Assembly (NCBI RefSeq): GCF_000002985.6
Contig: NC_003282.8
Span: 1 to 64,000 of the forward strand
Source of the DNA: Caenorhabditis elegans
Lineage: Eukaryota; Nematoda; Chromadorea; Rhabditida; Rhabditidae
Direction: 5' to 3'
Length of the DNA: 64,000 bases
Part shown: positions 12,425-24,226 of the stretch, in pieces
Numbering within the stretch: position 1 is the first letter of the stretch
Layout: each line of letters starts with the position of its first letter
The notes under the pieces: generated by a model
What the model was told of the DNA's origin: nothing
What the model saw: the letters and a program-made list of their open reading frames with translations, nothing else
Databases searched by the model: none
Translations under genes and position numbers: made by a program

Positions 12425-12954
12425 CAGTACTCAAATTTTTGCATCACAAAATCAAATTTTCCCTTCAGTATCCGCAGAAATGCTAGCCTCTGCCGGCCGT
12501 AAAAAGTCATTCACCTCATCATCCGGCGATCTTCTCAATGCTCCAAACCGCACTAATGGACAATCCCGAACACCACCTGCTCCACGAAAAGCCGCCAATC
12601 GTCGACAACGGGCGGTCAGTGATTTCGGAGCAATCGGAGATGCTCTGCCGACTCTTGACGGCGATAATCTCATCAATATCAAGGCGATCTCGGGGCTTCA
12701 TTTGGATGAATCTGATGAGGAAAAGGGTGAATATCGGCTGCCGACGACGTCGATGTACGCTTTTGATAGGGATGATGATTTGCAGGCGTCTATTAAGGTA
12801 TGTATGATGATTTTTAAGGAAAAAAAAGATTAAAAAAACAGTTTAGAAAACTTAACTTTGTATTTGTGGCATCTAAACAGGGCCACGGGAGCTTTTCTAC
12901 CAACCGAAAACCCTACCAACCAGAATTTGGAACCCGGTGTGGGCAGCAAACAAT

Positions 12955-13060
12955 GTTTACCGGCAAGTCGGCAAATTGCCGGATTTTAAATTATCCGGCA
13001 AATCGGCAAACCAGAAATTTGCCATTTGCTAAATTTGCCGACAAAAAATTTGCCGCCCAC
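12955..13060. repeat. TTGCCGG-type dispersed repeat, short left copy
   Basis: A short fragment of the same word family, in the next intron of the scaffold gene. Position 12986 (T) differs from its mirror (A in the same sense). Confidence 0.7.
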
Positions 13061-14084
13061 CCCTGCTTGGGACTACTTAGTAAAGAAATTAAATTATATC
13101 TAAATGAGAATCTTTTAAACGACTTCGTTTAATGGCTTTTGAAGTTTTGAAGTCGGATAAAAGTATATATTTTTGAATTTCCAGGAATCCAAAAAACCGG
13201 CACCTGAGCCAAAATCTGGTGAACTCCGAAAATACCGTTACGCGCGCCGCTCGAACCTGGAGATTGCTGAAGAGATTGAAGAAGAAGCTGTCGAGTCATC
13301 CGATGATGATGGACAGATTGACGAAGGAAAGCGGGTTATTGATGTGAGGATTTTTTTGCGGAGATTTTTGGTTTTTCCAGCCGGAAAATCGAATAACAGA
13401 ATTTTTTGAAAAAATTTTGAAAATTCAAATTCAATTTTCGGCAAAAAATAAATTTATGATGAACAAGTTGAGATTAAAATATAACTTTTCCTCTGATGAA
13501 ATTTTTTTATTTTATCAAAAAATCGGAAATATCAACATTTTTGGACTTTTTTCATTCCAATAAATAACTTTTTTTTGAAAAAAACCGCCGCAAAACAAAG
13601 TTTTTAAAAAAATTCGAAAATCTATATTTTTATATATTATCAAAAAAAAAATCCCATTTTGCCAGTTGGAACTCCCAAAAAAACAACAAAATCGCTTTTT
13701 CAGGTGGAACTCGATAGAAACGAAAATGGCTCACTTGGAGTTCAAATCGCATCCCTGAGTGGCCGAGTATGCATCAAACAGCTTACATCGGAGCCAGCAA
13801 TCTCTCATCCTGATATCCGTGTGGGTGATGTGTTGCTCTATGTGAATGGAATCGCAGTCGAAGGAAAAGTACATCAGGAGGTGGTGGCGATGCTCCGTGG
13901 TGGTGGAGATCGAGTGGTTCTTGGAGTTCAAAGGCCCCCTCCGGCATACTCGGATCAGCATCATGCGAGTTCGACATCTGCTTCGGCTCCGCTGATATCG
14001 GTTATGCTTCTGAAGAAGCCGATGGCAACACTAGGTAATTAACTGGAGCCTGGATTTTGGCATCAGGGCTGTGCGGCTACCGAG

Positions 14085-14350
14085 TTGCCAAAAGTTGGGG
14101 TTCGGCAACTTCGGCAATTGCCGGTTGCCGAAAATTTTGGAGTTCGGCAACTTAGGCAACTGCCGATATCAATGTCAAACATTTTGTAACCCATAAAAAA
14201 ACATTCAGAGAGGCTTAAAAATGCTAATATTTCGCCGTACACGAGAAAACGACCATTATTTTTTGCCAAAACGCTCAAAAATATAATTTTAACATAAACA
14301 ACTTTAAAACTTGGCTGCCGGTTGCCGAAAATCCCGGTTGCCGCACAGCC
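14085..14350. repeat. TTGCCG-variant fold-back repeat, left
   Basis: Words such as ggcaacttcggcaattgccggttgccg at both ends of an AT-rich centre form an inverted pair closed by agggctgtgcgg / gcacagccctg. It behaves as a fold-back element in the last intron of the scaffold gene. Confidence 0.7.
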
Positions 14351-14354
14351 CTGT

Positions 14355-14500
14355 TTGGCATGCCTGCCTGCCTACTTGCCTACAAGGTCGTCTAGCCTAT
14401 CTGAGATTGCCTACGCTCACCTTCATGTTGGCCGAGCCTAAACTCTTACCTACGCCTACTTTGTACCTACTGAGCAATCTAGCCTATCTTGTTTACAAGG
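14355..14500. repeat. Degenerate tgcctgcc/tacc repeat, left, last intron
   Basis: Same word family as 5250-5440. Further short runs occur at 6915-6965 and 23395-23500, and in the mirrored positions 40914-40964 and 24381-24486. Confidence 0.7.
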
Positions 14501-14926
14501 TTGCCTGGTTATTTTCCTGCGAAATTTTCTGTTCAAAAAACTGAAAACTGAAAAAAAAAAATTAAAAAAAAATTATTTGTCTTGTGTTAAAAAAAATAGG
14601 AGAAATTTTTTAATTTAGGAAAAAATGCTCGAAAACGAAAAATAAGCCAAGAAATGTTCGGAGCTTGCAAATATCTTACTTGTCCAAAAAATTTCTAAAT
14701 TTCAGGCCTCTCCCTTGCCAAACGTACAATGAGTGACGGAATCTTCATTCGAAACATTGCTCAAGACTCGGCGGCCTCCTCTGAAGGTACTCTCCGAGTT
14801 GGTGATCGTCTTGTGTCCCTTGACGGAGAACCTGTGGACGGATTCACACCAGCGACTATTTTGGAAAAGCTGAAGCTGGTACAGGGTCCCGTACAGATTA
14901 CAGTAACCCGAGAGCAGACGGCATAA

Positions 14927-15498
14927 ATTTCCCGTTTTTGTGGAATTTTCAAATTTGTATTTTATTTCTAGCTATGATTATACTAACGTTATATTCAATT
15001 TAATAATATTACTAAGTTTTTTTTCAAAAAAAAACCCCATCCTCCCAACTCTTCGTGTCAATACCGTTGCCTTATTCTCTTCAAATTTCTAATTTGTAAC
15101 AATTTTCACACACACACTTATACAAAAATTACGGAAAACTCTCTTGAAACAACGCTCAATTTCTCCTTTTTTTGAATTTTTTATCCAAATTTTAAATTTC
15201 TATTCCTTTTCAACTATTGATGACATTTCTCCCCTTTTTCACACTCATCGGTGCTCTTTTCTTTTTTGGTTTCCCTTTTTTTCTTGTTGATATATACAAT
15301 ATTACTGTGATAGAAGCACTGAAAATTCTCTTTCATAAAAAAATTATGTAATGCGTTGTTGTTTGCGACAGACTTTTATTTATATATGACATTATAATAA
15401 AATTTTGATTAATATACTTTTGTTTAACTCTGAAAATATGATTTATGAAAGTCACAAAAAATAAAATTAGCAGAATTATAACAATCTCTCAAAAAACA
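14927..15498. other. Convergent 3' intergenic region (scaffold / TRPM-like), left
   Basis: The truncated scaffold gene (plus) and TRPM-like gene (minus) stop 572 bp apart. AT-rich DNA here contains AATAAA-type signals on both strands (for example aataaa near 15397 for plus transcripts and tttatt near 15376 for minus transcripts). The 3' UTRs may therefore overlap. No gene is seen. Confidence 0.55.
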
Positions 15499-18400
15499 TT
15501 AAAAATCAATTGGGACTTCTTCCGTGACATCTTTATCGATTTCTCCATCACTTTCATCTTCTTTATTTTCCTCGTGAATAGTTTGTCGTGACGGACCATT
15601 TAAGCTAGGTTGTTCACAAATCGGCCTCGCCGACATATCATTCATCATGTACTTAGTTGCAAAGTTATTCAGAGTTGTGAAAAAATCAAAGTCAACAACT
15701 TTACCATCGTAGCTCGTAAGCAAATCTTTGATTTCATTCAAGAAATTAGCCGATTTTTCTATTTGAGATCCCTCAACCTTTTGTTCAACACGAGACTGAA
15801 GTCTTGACCTTGTCTCGGTGGCTCTATCCCCCATGATTTCTTGTTGCAAAGTTGACATGGCTGACTTCAAATCAGCTTTTCGATTTTGTTGAAAATCATG
15901 TCTATCAATTTTCAAAAAGTCCCGAATTTCATCCTCGGCACCATGAAGATTAGTGGTCTCTCTAACAGTTCCCCAAGGATATCCTTCAACAATTTTTATA
16001 ATCTTCCAAACACATGTGAATCTTTTTGTGAGCCACCGATGATCGCAACAGATATCCGTAACAGTTGTAATCATGAACATTGCGCATAAGAACACAAAAA
16101 ACATAAGGCGGAACAGTATGTAAATGAGCGATAACGGAGGCGGCAAGAAAAGCTTTGAATCGATTCTGAAACAAGTATAGGTTGAGTGTCATATTCGAAA
16201 GTGGCCTCCACTCCTCCAAATATTAGGTTATGGATTTATCTGTGCTGTTTCACAAGAAATGCCCAAGCTTCTTTTTTTTAAATAAAATTCTTTTAGTATG
16301 CAAACATTTCTGCCTCCAGAGCCGTTTGACTGAATTTTATAATATTTGACAGCTTACTAGAAATATTTCACCCCACGGGGGAGCAAAAAACTGCACAAAG
16401 TTTGGAGCAAAACTGAGCTCAGGGCGGCTTTCCCCAGTTTGAAAAAAATTTTTGTTGCTCTTTTTATCCCCAAAAAACCATGTTTTAATTGAATTAAAAT
16501 TCGGGTTTTGCTCGGTTTTGTTCCAAATTTATGTGCAAGATACTACTCAGAGAGGTGGATTTTTTGAAAGAAAGTTTGAGTTCATAAGTGCAAAAGGCAA
16601 ACAGTTGTGATAAAACAAAAGGCCAAAAAATGCCATTTTGCCTAAAAAAAATTTTTTTCCGAAAAAGTAGTTTTTCGTCTTTATCTCAAGTTCTACCTCA
16701 TCTTTTTTCATACTTTTTTTGTTTACCCCACGTAAAAAAGTACGCTGAACACGATTTTCAACTCAGAAATGAGAAAAGTTCTATGAGTCGGCCGAGCAAG
16801 ACGAATAAGTGCCACATTTTGCACACTTTCCCATTTTCGCGAATCTACTTTTTCAATCATAACTCGGTCAGTTTTCAAGTTTTCTTAGTTTTCTAAAATT
16901 TTACGTGTAGGTCTCATCAAAACGCATCGAGACATATAAAATTTGTAAAACGTTCAGTGGGAAAATTTTTCAAGAAAAAAATAATTCAAAAATTTAGTAT
17001 TGGGGGGAGTGGTTTCCTGCGTCTCCTGAACATTTTTTCCACTAAAGTTTCGCGGAATGTATTTTTGATTCATAGTTTTTGATTTTATCTAATGGAAGAT
17101 GAAGTTTCGTGTCATTAACCATGCTCTGCCAAGAGATATTATTTTTTTAATTTTCAGGCCAAAACTTGTTTATTTTCAACAAATCAACCAGTTTACAAGA
17201 TATAGCCCTCAACTGTACGTCTCCTTTTCGGGAATTCAATAATGAGTACAATCCTGTAATAAAATTTTCAAAAATTCGTTTTCCCGCTGACTAATCAGTG
17301 ATAAACGGTTTTCAAACATATTTTCTCAAATTGATATTATTGAAGAAAGCGGAATCGAAAGACGACTCCTGTCCAGAAATTTTCCTTCCCTGCATCTCAC
17401 TGCCGGGTCTCTCCCGCATGGCCGAGTGGTTAGTGCGTATGGCTGTGAATGTTTTGCTCGTTGGCTCGATTCCCCCAACTGACAAATTTTTTTTTGGGTA
17501 ATCGGGATTCGAATAGAAATGCTTTTTTAAGCAAAATATGAGTGGGTCTCCTCTCCTCCCATTGGCTCACTGTAATTGTCACGAACCCTCTGACAGGTTC
17601 GAGGCGAAGCCTCCGACTGGGGGACTCGCCCTACACCCCCTGCAACTGGCGGGCCCGCAGGGCCCGCTAGTCAAAGAATGTGTCAAAGTGCCAAATGAGG
17701 GGAGTGATACAAAAATAATTTTTAAATGTCTCACTTCATCAGCTGTCCATATTTCAAGTAACCATTGTAATAACTACTGTTTTCGGATTCCTTTTCATAT
17801 TCTTTGCTAAAATTTTAATACATCACTAAAAAACCTTAAGGTTGAACTAACGTCAATTGTGCAGTTAGCAAGTTGACTAGCAAAATTCCAGACACAAAAA
17901 TATAGCCAAACACCAGAAATGGCATAGCCGAGCTGCGAATTAGGCAGCTCGCCTCTGCGTAGTCCATATCGAAAAATTTCCATATGGTTCGAGAGTAGCT
18001 ACTGCAGTTTGGCAAACTTCCAATCCGGTCGTCTTCCTGTACTTCTCCAAATATTTCGAATTTTCCTTGTGATGCAAGAATATACAAGAAAGAGCTCTCT
18101 GATGAAAAAATTGACCCTGAAATAAAAAAAATAGTAATTTGGTACTTTGCAAGGAAGACCTACTTGATATACTGACATGAATAACCGCCAGCACAAACCA
18201 AAACGTGCAGAATATTACGACAAACATTAAAACTGTCTTTATCTGAAACATTAAAAGATTGGAGTAATAAAGAACAATGTGACGGATATATTCAGTCATG
18301 ATTTGATTACCGACTGAGCTGCTATTACCGACTGAGCTACTTTCGTACATGTTTAATGTAAACCATAGCTGTGCGGCGAGTCAATTGAAAACTCTAACAA

Positions 18401-20899
18401 AAAAAGTATACTTCTGTTCGTAAATGCATTTTTCGTTTTAGCCAAAATACTGCAAATTCGCCGACTCTCAATTTTCTAAATTTTGGTTAACGGCAAACTC
18501 GGCCAATCGAAAAAAATTTAGGGTAGTAAAATCTCACCATCTTCTTCAAAATATGAATGAAGAAACCGAGAGACTTCATGAATTCAAAAAATCGAAGCGT
18601 TGAAACAGTTGCAATTGTGAACAAAACACAATAGAGAATTTCGAGAATGATTGGAACAATTGGCCAACCTTTATAGGAAACATCTTTTGAACTCTTCACC
18701 AAGAAAACTGGGAAGACGAATTCTTGGGCAACTTCGAGTACCAAAGTAGTGATTACCAAAGCAACACGTGAAAATGCAAGTTTGTAGTCTTTCATAAATA
18801 GTTTCCAACCAGCTAATCGGCCACCTTTTGGCATGGACATCTGAATCAATACACTTTTACACGGGGTTTAGAGTGTTTCATTTTTCCATTCAAGCTTGAC
18901 CTTCGAGTAAAATGCCAAGTTTTTTTCATAAGCAATCACTGTAGATTCTTTTGGAAAATAAGGTATCCACACCTCCAGAGCTCAAATTTAGAAAAAACAT
19001 TGATTGATAATAAGTTTAAACTACTAACTAAAAAGAATTGTCAAATTGAGATTCGTCGATCATTTTTCTTTGTTCAACACATATTGAGCTTGTCAAGCAA
19101 ACAAATTATACGAAATTTATCGCGCTAATGTGCAGTTCCGTCGTTTTCCGTAAATCAAAATTCTCAACACTATCACCTATTTTGAGTGTTTTTTTTCACT
19201 TGCCGAATAATCGATCGCCTTGATGGTTGTCATTGAAACCTGCGCGAATAATACTGCGAGGACATAGAAAAAAGAAAAATATTGCATGAAATTGTAGTTA
19301 TCTCTTTTCTCGTAACTGCTGTAAAAAGGAACGAAGCACAGCATATAGGCAAACAGAAAAATGAATAAGACTCGGAAGATCTGGAAATAACATTATTATT
19401 ATTTATACTGTGCTGCACTAAGTTTGGACTTATTTCTTAGCTTCCTATCAATGATTTGTTACAAGAAATTTTAGAATTTGTCCGACACAATTCTTAGATT
19501 TTTGAAAATACTGTTCAAACATTATAAAAATATATTTAAGTTGCACTTACTAAGTGAAAAAGATACTTTCCCGTGGCTGCGCACCCGTTTCGGCTTTTCA
19601 GAAGGTTGGTGCACGATCCTTGTGACAAAAGCTTCTGGAATTCTATCAAAAGTTTTGGGCTACAGACTATTTAGGACTGATAGTTTGGTGCGATATTGTA
19701 GACACGCAGGCGCCCGAAGCCAATTTGTCTACCAATGCAGCCCGATGACAAGACTATCGACCAATGCGCCACGAGCCTGTTTTTTAAATGTAACTGAGAA
19801 AACTTGATAAACTTGATAACCATATTCAAGAAAACCCGGGGAACTAATTACTTTAAAAAAATCTTGTTCGGATAAGTTTTGTAGAGAAATAATGTAATTA
19901 TATCTGCTCACCATTGCTTTTGCTTTATATGCAATTGCCATGATCTCCTGACTTTTCTGAAATTTTTGAGCCAAATAATCTTGATACTGCATGAATTTTC
20001 TTTCTGCCAAAAATGAAAAAGTTGAGGCATAATCAGCTTTCAATGCTTCCATCGCTTGACGCGGTCCCTTGACTCCATTCAAGTTGAGATGATTGATAAC
20101 TTTACACGCGAGTTCTTCAAGTTGTCTTTAAAATCAGAAATGGCCGTACACTTGCAAACGAGAAAACCTACTCCTTGAGTTGAGCGTAATCATTGCGCTT
20201 TAAAACTTGCCCGAAATCCTTAGCGTCTAATAATCGTTTCATAGAATGCGCCACGAAGCACATTACCATTATAGTGTGAAGAGGGTGTGGACATCCCTCC
20301 AGCAAATTTTCTTGTTCTTCCCACCTGTAATTATTCTGCAATCATTTCAAAACAACTTTATTGCGATGGGTATTTGGTTTATTTTTTTTGCAATTTCGTA
20401 TGCAGAAAAAATTGACGACACCAACACTTTGAATTTAGTACGTACTCTTGCTTTTTGCATTGCAAATTTTTCTTAATTTGAATGTTGAGTGCATCCTTTC
20501 TACAATATACCGAGGCCAAAATCAAACTGAACGATTTGTAATCTTCCAGGAACAATGTTTCTGAATAAAGTAAAATGGTGAAACTAACTTTGTTAATTTA
20601 TCTTACCAATTTCAATATTCAGACCTAGCAGCAACATTTTTCGAATTTCATAAAATATCTGTTGATTCTCAGTTATACCAAGTGCAGTGAAAATTTTATA
20701 CTGAAGATAAAAATGAATTGTTTTAACAGAAAAAAATGAAGATTATTACCTCGTCTTCATAGATTTTAACAATTCTAGTTATGAGTTCACCAGTGGCAAT
20801 ATCTCGAAGAAAGTATTTGTGTTTTCCATTCTGAACAACTGCACCTGGAGACACACTTAGCAATGAATTTGTTGAGAGACTGCAAGAAGAGGACGCCAT
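15499..20899 (-). CDS. Short TRPM-like cation channel, left copy
   Basis: Mirror copy of the gene at 26982-32380, reading leftward from the ATG at 20899 to the TAA at 15499. No exon differences were seen. The last intron carries the T9/T7 length difference, and another intron carries the A/G difference at 19031. It converges on the truncated scaffold gene (stop at 14926), with 572 bp between the stops. Its promoter region (20900-21492) is duplicated too, so this copy could be expressed. Confidence 0.78.
17411..17495 (+). ncRNA. Degenerate tRNA-like sequence with Pol III-type T-run, left
   Basis: In the last intron of the TRPM-like gene, antisense to it, a box-A-like TGGCCGAGTGGTTAGTGCG is followed about 40 bases later by a box-B-like GGCTCGATTCC. 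A run of nine T (17487-17495) then resembles a polymerase III terminator. The arms around the anticodon do not pair well, so a functional tRNA (Ser/Leu-like D-arm) is unlikely. It may be a tRNA pseudogene or a tRNA-derived short element. Confidence 0.4.
17580..17675. repeat. GC-rich block in TRPM-like last intron, left
   Basis: About 95 bases are strongly GC-rich in an otherwise AT-rich intron. They contain short palindromes (gaggcgaagcctc; gcgggcccgcagggcccgc). No reading frame of interest was found. It may be part of the same inserted element as the tRNA-like sequence about 90 bases upstream. Confidence 0.6.
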
Positions 20900-21492
20900 T
20901 ACTGGCACAGTTTGTGGCAATACGTAGTACTATTTCTTTTTTGTTTATCAATATTGAAAGGGGGAAATAGATGTTGATAAGACCATCACTTGTGCATCAT
21001 AATTCTTGAACTTTATGGAATTATATTGTTTTTTTTTTTGAATTTCTTTCAAGACACCGTAATTCCTCTTGTTGTCTTGCAATTATCTTTACTCTGTAAA
21101 AAATGTGTTAAATTCTTTTTTTTCAGGAGTATACATAAACGGTAAAAAAAATCAATTTAAAAAAATCAAATTGGTCTTAAAAATCAATAATTTTATAACC
21201 TAACCGAATAATTACAATACTTGTGTCCTAAAGTGGTTTATCTTTCAATAGAATCCCTTCAGATTGAAATTATAATTGATGAAGGCTCTGAAATTACGTT
21301 AGATGCGAGAACGTGTACGATCTTTATTCTGGTCAATTATTTTCGCTTTATCATTTCCTCAATTTTTGCAAATAGCAATGTTCCTCATCTCTATTTCTCT
21401 AGGTTTTTCTTCCAGTTCCCAAAATAAAAAATGATAAGAATTCCACTAGTTCTTTTTCAAATTTTGCGTATACTCACTCTTAGATTTTGAAC
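20900..21492. promoter_or_regulatory. Shared head-to-head promoter region, left
   Basis: About 590 bp lies between the start of the TRPM-like gene (minus, 20899) and the start of the hypothetical gene (plus, 21493). The two genes diverge, so this must hold both upstream regions. It is AT-rich; no specific promoter element could be identified by eye. Confidence 0.45.
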
Positions 21493-21888
21493 ATGGTGCA
21501 TCGACTTGATATTTCTAGTGAAATGATCGCGTTTTTCAAAAATTGTGCGAAAAATGTAAGTATTTGTATTAATTTGAATACTTCAGGATTAAGGTCTTGT
21601 TTCAGGGAAATTATACGCCGTTCCTGTCAAATTACAGGGGTTTAATTAGAGATATTGGACAGCAATTGGAAAAAGTTTCACTTCCAAATGTAAGTATATA
21701 GTAATGCTTATTCAGTATAATAAAATAAATTACAGAATTCACTGGAAAAATTAATGGTTAAACACTTTGCAAATTGTTTTGTCGCACTTCATACAATGAA
21801 TTCACTAGACGAATTGGCAGCAAGTGCGCCGAAATTTGTGGCTGACTTTAAGCAGGCTATTGGGAATAAAGTGGGAATAAATATTTAA
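21493..21888 (+). CDS. Hypothetical 99-residue protein, left copy
   Basis: Three exons in phase 0 (21493-21555, 21606-21689, 21736-21888) with good GTAAGT donors and TTTCAG/TTACAG acceptors give 99 residues ending at TAA. The product is soluble-looking and helical, starting MVHRLDISSEMIAFF and including VALHTMNSLDELAASAPKF. No domain was recognised. It may be the 5' part of the coiled-coil gene just downstream, but no in-frame splice joining the two could be found. The ATG lies in a 13-base motif (CATGGTGCATCGA) that recurs nearby. Confidence 0.55.
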
Positions 21889-22022
21889 CTTTTCAGTAAA
21901 TTATGGAATTTTTCCAAAAGTTTCTAGAATTTTTCGGCATGTGCTCCAAACTCCAAATCATTTGAATGTTGTAAACTCATGAAAATTTTTCCACAAATTG
22001 AGTATTAAAATTTTAATTTTAG

Positions 22023-23198
22023 GACTGGAACACTTTTTACTGGATATACAGAACCGAATTTGATTAAATATTTTCGGAAGCCAGAAAGCAAAATGTCGTT
22101 GATTCCCTTCCCGACTTCCCGGAGGATCAGTTGAATCACTTGGAAGCAAAATTGAGAAAATAGGTCAGAGACAGGAAAAATTGGAACAGTCGGTGTTTAG
22201 AATTGAGGTACCTAATTAAATTTTGATTTTAAAAAGATCGACTTGAGCAGCCTAGATAGGAATCAGCTGCCCAAATTAAGTTACTTGGTAAAAATTTTAA
22301 TTAATTTTTAATCATGGTGCATCGATTGGTAAGTCTTCTTTGGTGTCTCATATCTTGGTGAGAATTTTCGATAAGAGCAATTTTGACTGAAAATGAGTTC
22401 AAATCAACCAAAGTTCAGTTACGCAGTGTAAAACTGGATTTTGACCATGGTGCATCTATTGAAAGTTTGTATATTGTCTCACCAAAAAATCGTTTCAAAA
22501 ACATTATGAAAACAGTTTTCAGAAAACTTTGAAAGAATTGCATGACAATTTCAAATCAAGCGACACTAAACAACAGGGATTAAATAGAAAATTGACAAAT
22601 AAAATGGTAAAAGCTTTAAAATTTTGATTGTTATCAATTATTTGATACTTTTTAGGAAAGAAATCGATCAGAAATGAAACAGTTCAAAATGGAAATGATG
22701 TCTTCATTTAATGGCTTAAAACAAAATATGGACACTAAAATGGAGGAAATGATGCAGCTGATGAGGGCACTGATACAGTATATTAGTTTTTAAAAGTTTT
22801 GTGCCAAACGAAATTTTGTCGAAAGTTGACAACTTTTTTGTCTAGAATTGGCAATTTTTTAAAAATTTAAATTTACATGAAGCTTTATTGCAGGGACCTT
22901 ACGAGTCAAAAACTAGCTCAAAATCCAGAAAGTTCCAAGTGTAGTTTTCCAAACTATGGCCTGGAAATTCAGGTAGGAAATTTTTTTTCAAAGTCTGAAA
23001 TTCAGACTTTGAAAAAACTCTGAATCCAATTGAATCCAATTTCAGAAAAAGTTTGAAGACATGATTCAAAACATGAAATCTCAGACTGGAAGTGTTTTTG
23101 AATTGAAATTGAAAGAAATCGAGCAACTTGAAGCCGAGGCCGAAAACACAATTCCAAAAATACCCAAGAAAGCAGCTGGCTCATCTTCAGAGCATTAA
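22023..23198 (+). CDS. Coiled-coil hypothetical protein, left copy
   Basis: Clear exon segments share one consistent phase: a segment ending at 22207 (SLGSKIEKIGQRQEKLEQ), 22237-22287, 22523-22606, 22656 to about 22768, 22894-22972, and 23046-23198 ending at TAA. The product is rich in Glu, Lys, Gln and Met (for example MKQFKMEMMSSFNGLKQ and LKLKEIEQLEAEAENTIP), typical of a coiled coil. The 5' end is unresolved. An open stretch from about 22023 reads in another frame from the exon ending at 22207, so either an intron was missed or the gene is damaged. A further open exon (23248-23371, EIEDPEFEEMQKEFERKLNE) could be an alternative 3' end. No family recognised. Confidence 0.5.
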
Positions 23199-23633
23199 AA
23201 GTAAGGATCATATTTAAATTTTTGAAAAAGTTGTGATAAATTTTCAGAAATATAGAGACAACAGAAGAAATTGAAGATCCAGAATTTGAAGAAATGCAAA
23301 AAGAATTTGAAAGAAAGCTGAACGAGCAAAATAAAAACAAAAGACGACAAAATGAAGGAATTCAAAGCTAAAAAAGAACAAAACAAGGTATGGTTGTCTG
23401 CCTGCCTGCCCTGTGCCTACATCCCTACTGTCATTTCTCAATTTATAAAACGCCAAAAATAGCAAAGGCAGGTATAATATTGCGCCTGCCTACCGCCTAT
23501 TCTTCGAAATTTTGTGTTAACCCTTGTTGACAGTTCTATCTTGGGTTGGCACGCTAATTGGCACAAGACAGAAGTAGATAGCTTGGCAGATTTTTAATCA
23601 CATTTTTTTTTAGAAAGAATACGTAGATGGAAA

Positions 23634-23669
23634 GAAGAGGGAAGAAGTTTTGAAGAGGGAAGAAGTTTT
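23634..23669 (+). repeat. 18-bp tandem direct repeat at the fold-back junction
   Basis: The 18-mer gaagagggaagaagtttt occurs twice back to back (23634-23651 and 23652-23669), spanning the inner edge of the left arm. The mirrored position in the right arm has one copy followed by different sequence. The second copy was therefore gained at, or provided homology for, the fold-back junction. Confidence 0.9.
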
Positions 23670-24226
23670 TTTTTTGTTTTGAATCATCTGAATAAAGCAA
23701 GATATAAACTGTCAAAGTTGAGAGGTTTCCGGGTCGATGCACTATGAAAAAAACTTGGTATGTGCTTATTTTATAATAACTTTTGTTCATTATCCATTTG
23801 TATTCATCAAACACACTAAGATAAGGCTGTAGCCTTGAGCCGGTCCCGGTCGATGCACCATGCAAATTTCGGATTCGAACATGCCTGCTCAATTTCAAAA
23901 TATGAAATTTTCAAGTGGTAATGTACGTATCAAAAATTTTTCTATTATATATTATTTATAGTAATTTGTTTGCGACCCTATCGTATTTTAATGAAGGATG
24001 TAAAGTAACAGACTACAACCTATGAAAAGACGCACTCTTTTGGGCCATTTTGCAAACTTTCAGTAGAAAATTTTCAACTTTCTAAAGCACAACTTTGAGT
24101 CGATAACAAACAAAAAAGATATCCCTCATTTATTTTTCCACACTTTTGTGATATGCATTCGGAATAAAGTTCAGACACGGAAGTTGAAAAAAATATTTTC
24201 TTCACTTATCAGGCAGGAATGCTCTT
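23655..24226. other. Unique spacer (loop) between the inverted arms
   Basis: These 572 bases have no mirror partner. They hold two copies of a short motif (TCGATGCACTATG near 23733 and TCGATGCACCATG near 23851) that recurs in inverse orientation in the arms. There is also a possible plus-strand first exon at about 23880-23921, starting MPAQFQNMKF and followed by GTACGT. No complete gene is recognisable. If the palindrome arose by fold-back of a broken end, this loop is sequence that lay distal to the right arm before the event. Confidence 0.85.

Larger units (their letters stand above)
644..14926 (+). pseudogene. 5'-truncated copy of KIND-FERM-PDZ scaffold gene
   Basis: Exons (plus strand): 644-1065, 1285-1501, 1625-2227, 2698-2773, 4909-5045, 5146-5220, 5462-5784, 6259-6703, 7312-7454, 7705-7856, 7951-8130, 8352-8548, 11268-11421, 12469-12797, 13185-13343, 13704-14034, 14706-14926. 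They keep one open frame and match residues 165-1551 of the intact right-arm gene. The promoter, start codon and KIND-domain exons are missing because telomere repeats replace everything upstream of the intron at base 149. FERM and all three PDZ domains are intact. One missense difference lies in the FERM exon: base 5499 gives Ala here and Val on the right. A product could form only from an internal start or a new promoter. One candidate region is the GC-richer intron block near 4200-4450. Called a pseudogene for loss of the 5' end, not for internal decay. Confidence 0.9.
149..23654 (+). repeat. Left arm of 23.5-kb inverted duplication (derived copy)
   Basis: This arm is the reverse complement of 24227-47730. 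Paired positions sum to 47879 outside about base 17490 and to 47881 inside it, because a T-run is two bases longer here (17487-17495, nine T, against seven A at 30386-30392). Five substitutions were seen: 1169, 4687, 5499, 12986 and 19031. The outer end is capped by telomere repeats inside an intron of the scaffold gene, so this is taken as the derived copy. It carries a 5'-truncated scaffold gene and complete copies of the glycosyltransferase, TRPM-like and coiled-coil genes. Confidence 0.97.

Noticed and set aside
23554..23898. Minus-strand 114-residue open frame across the junction
   Set aside because: It is low-complexity, spans the fold-back junction and has no domain or splice context. 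It is better explained as chance.
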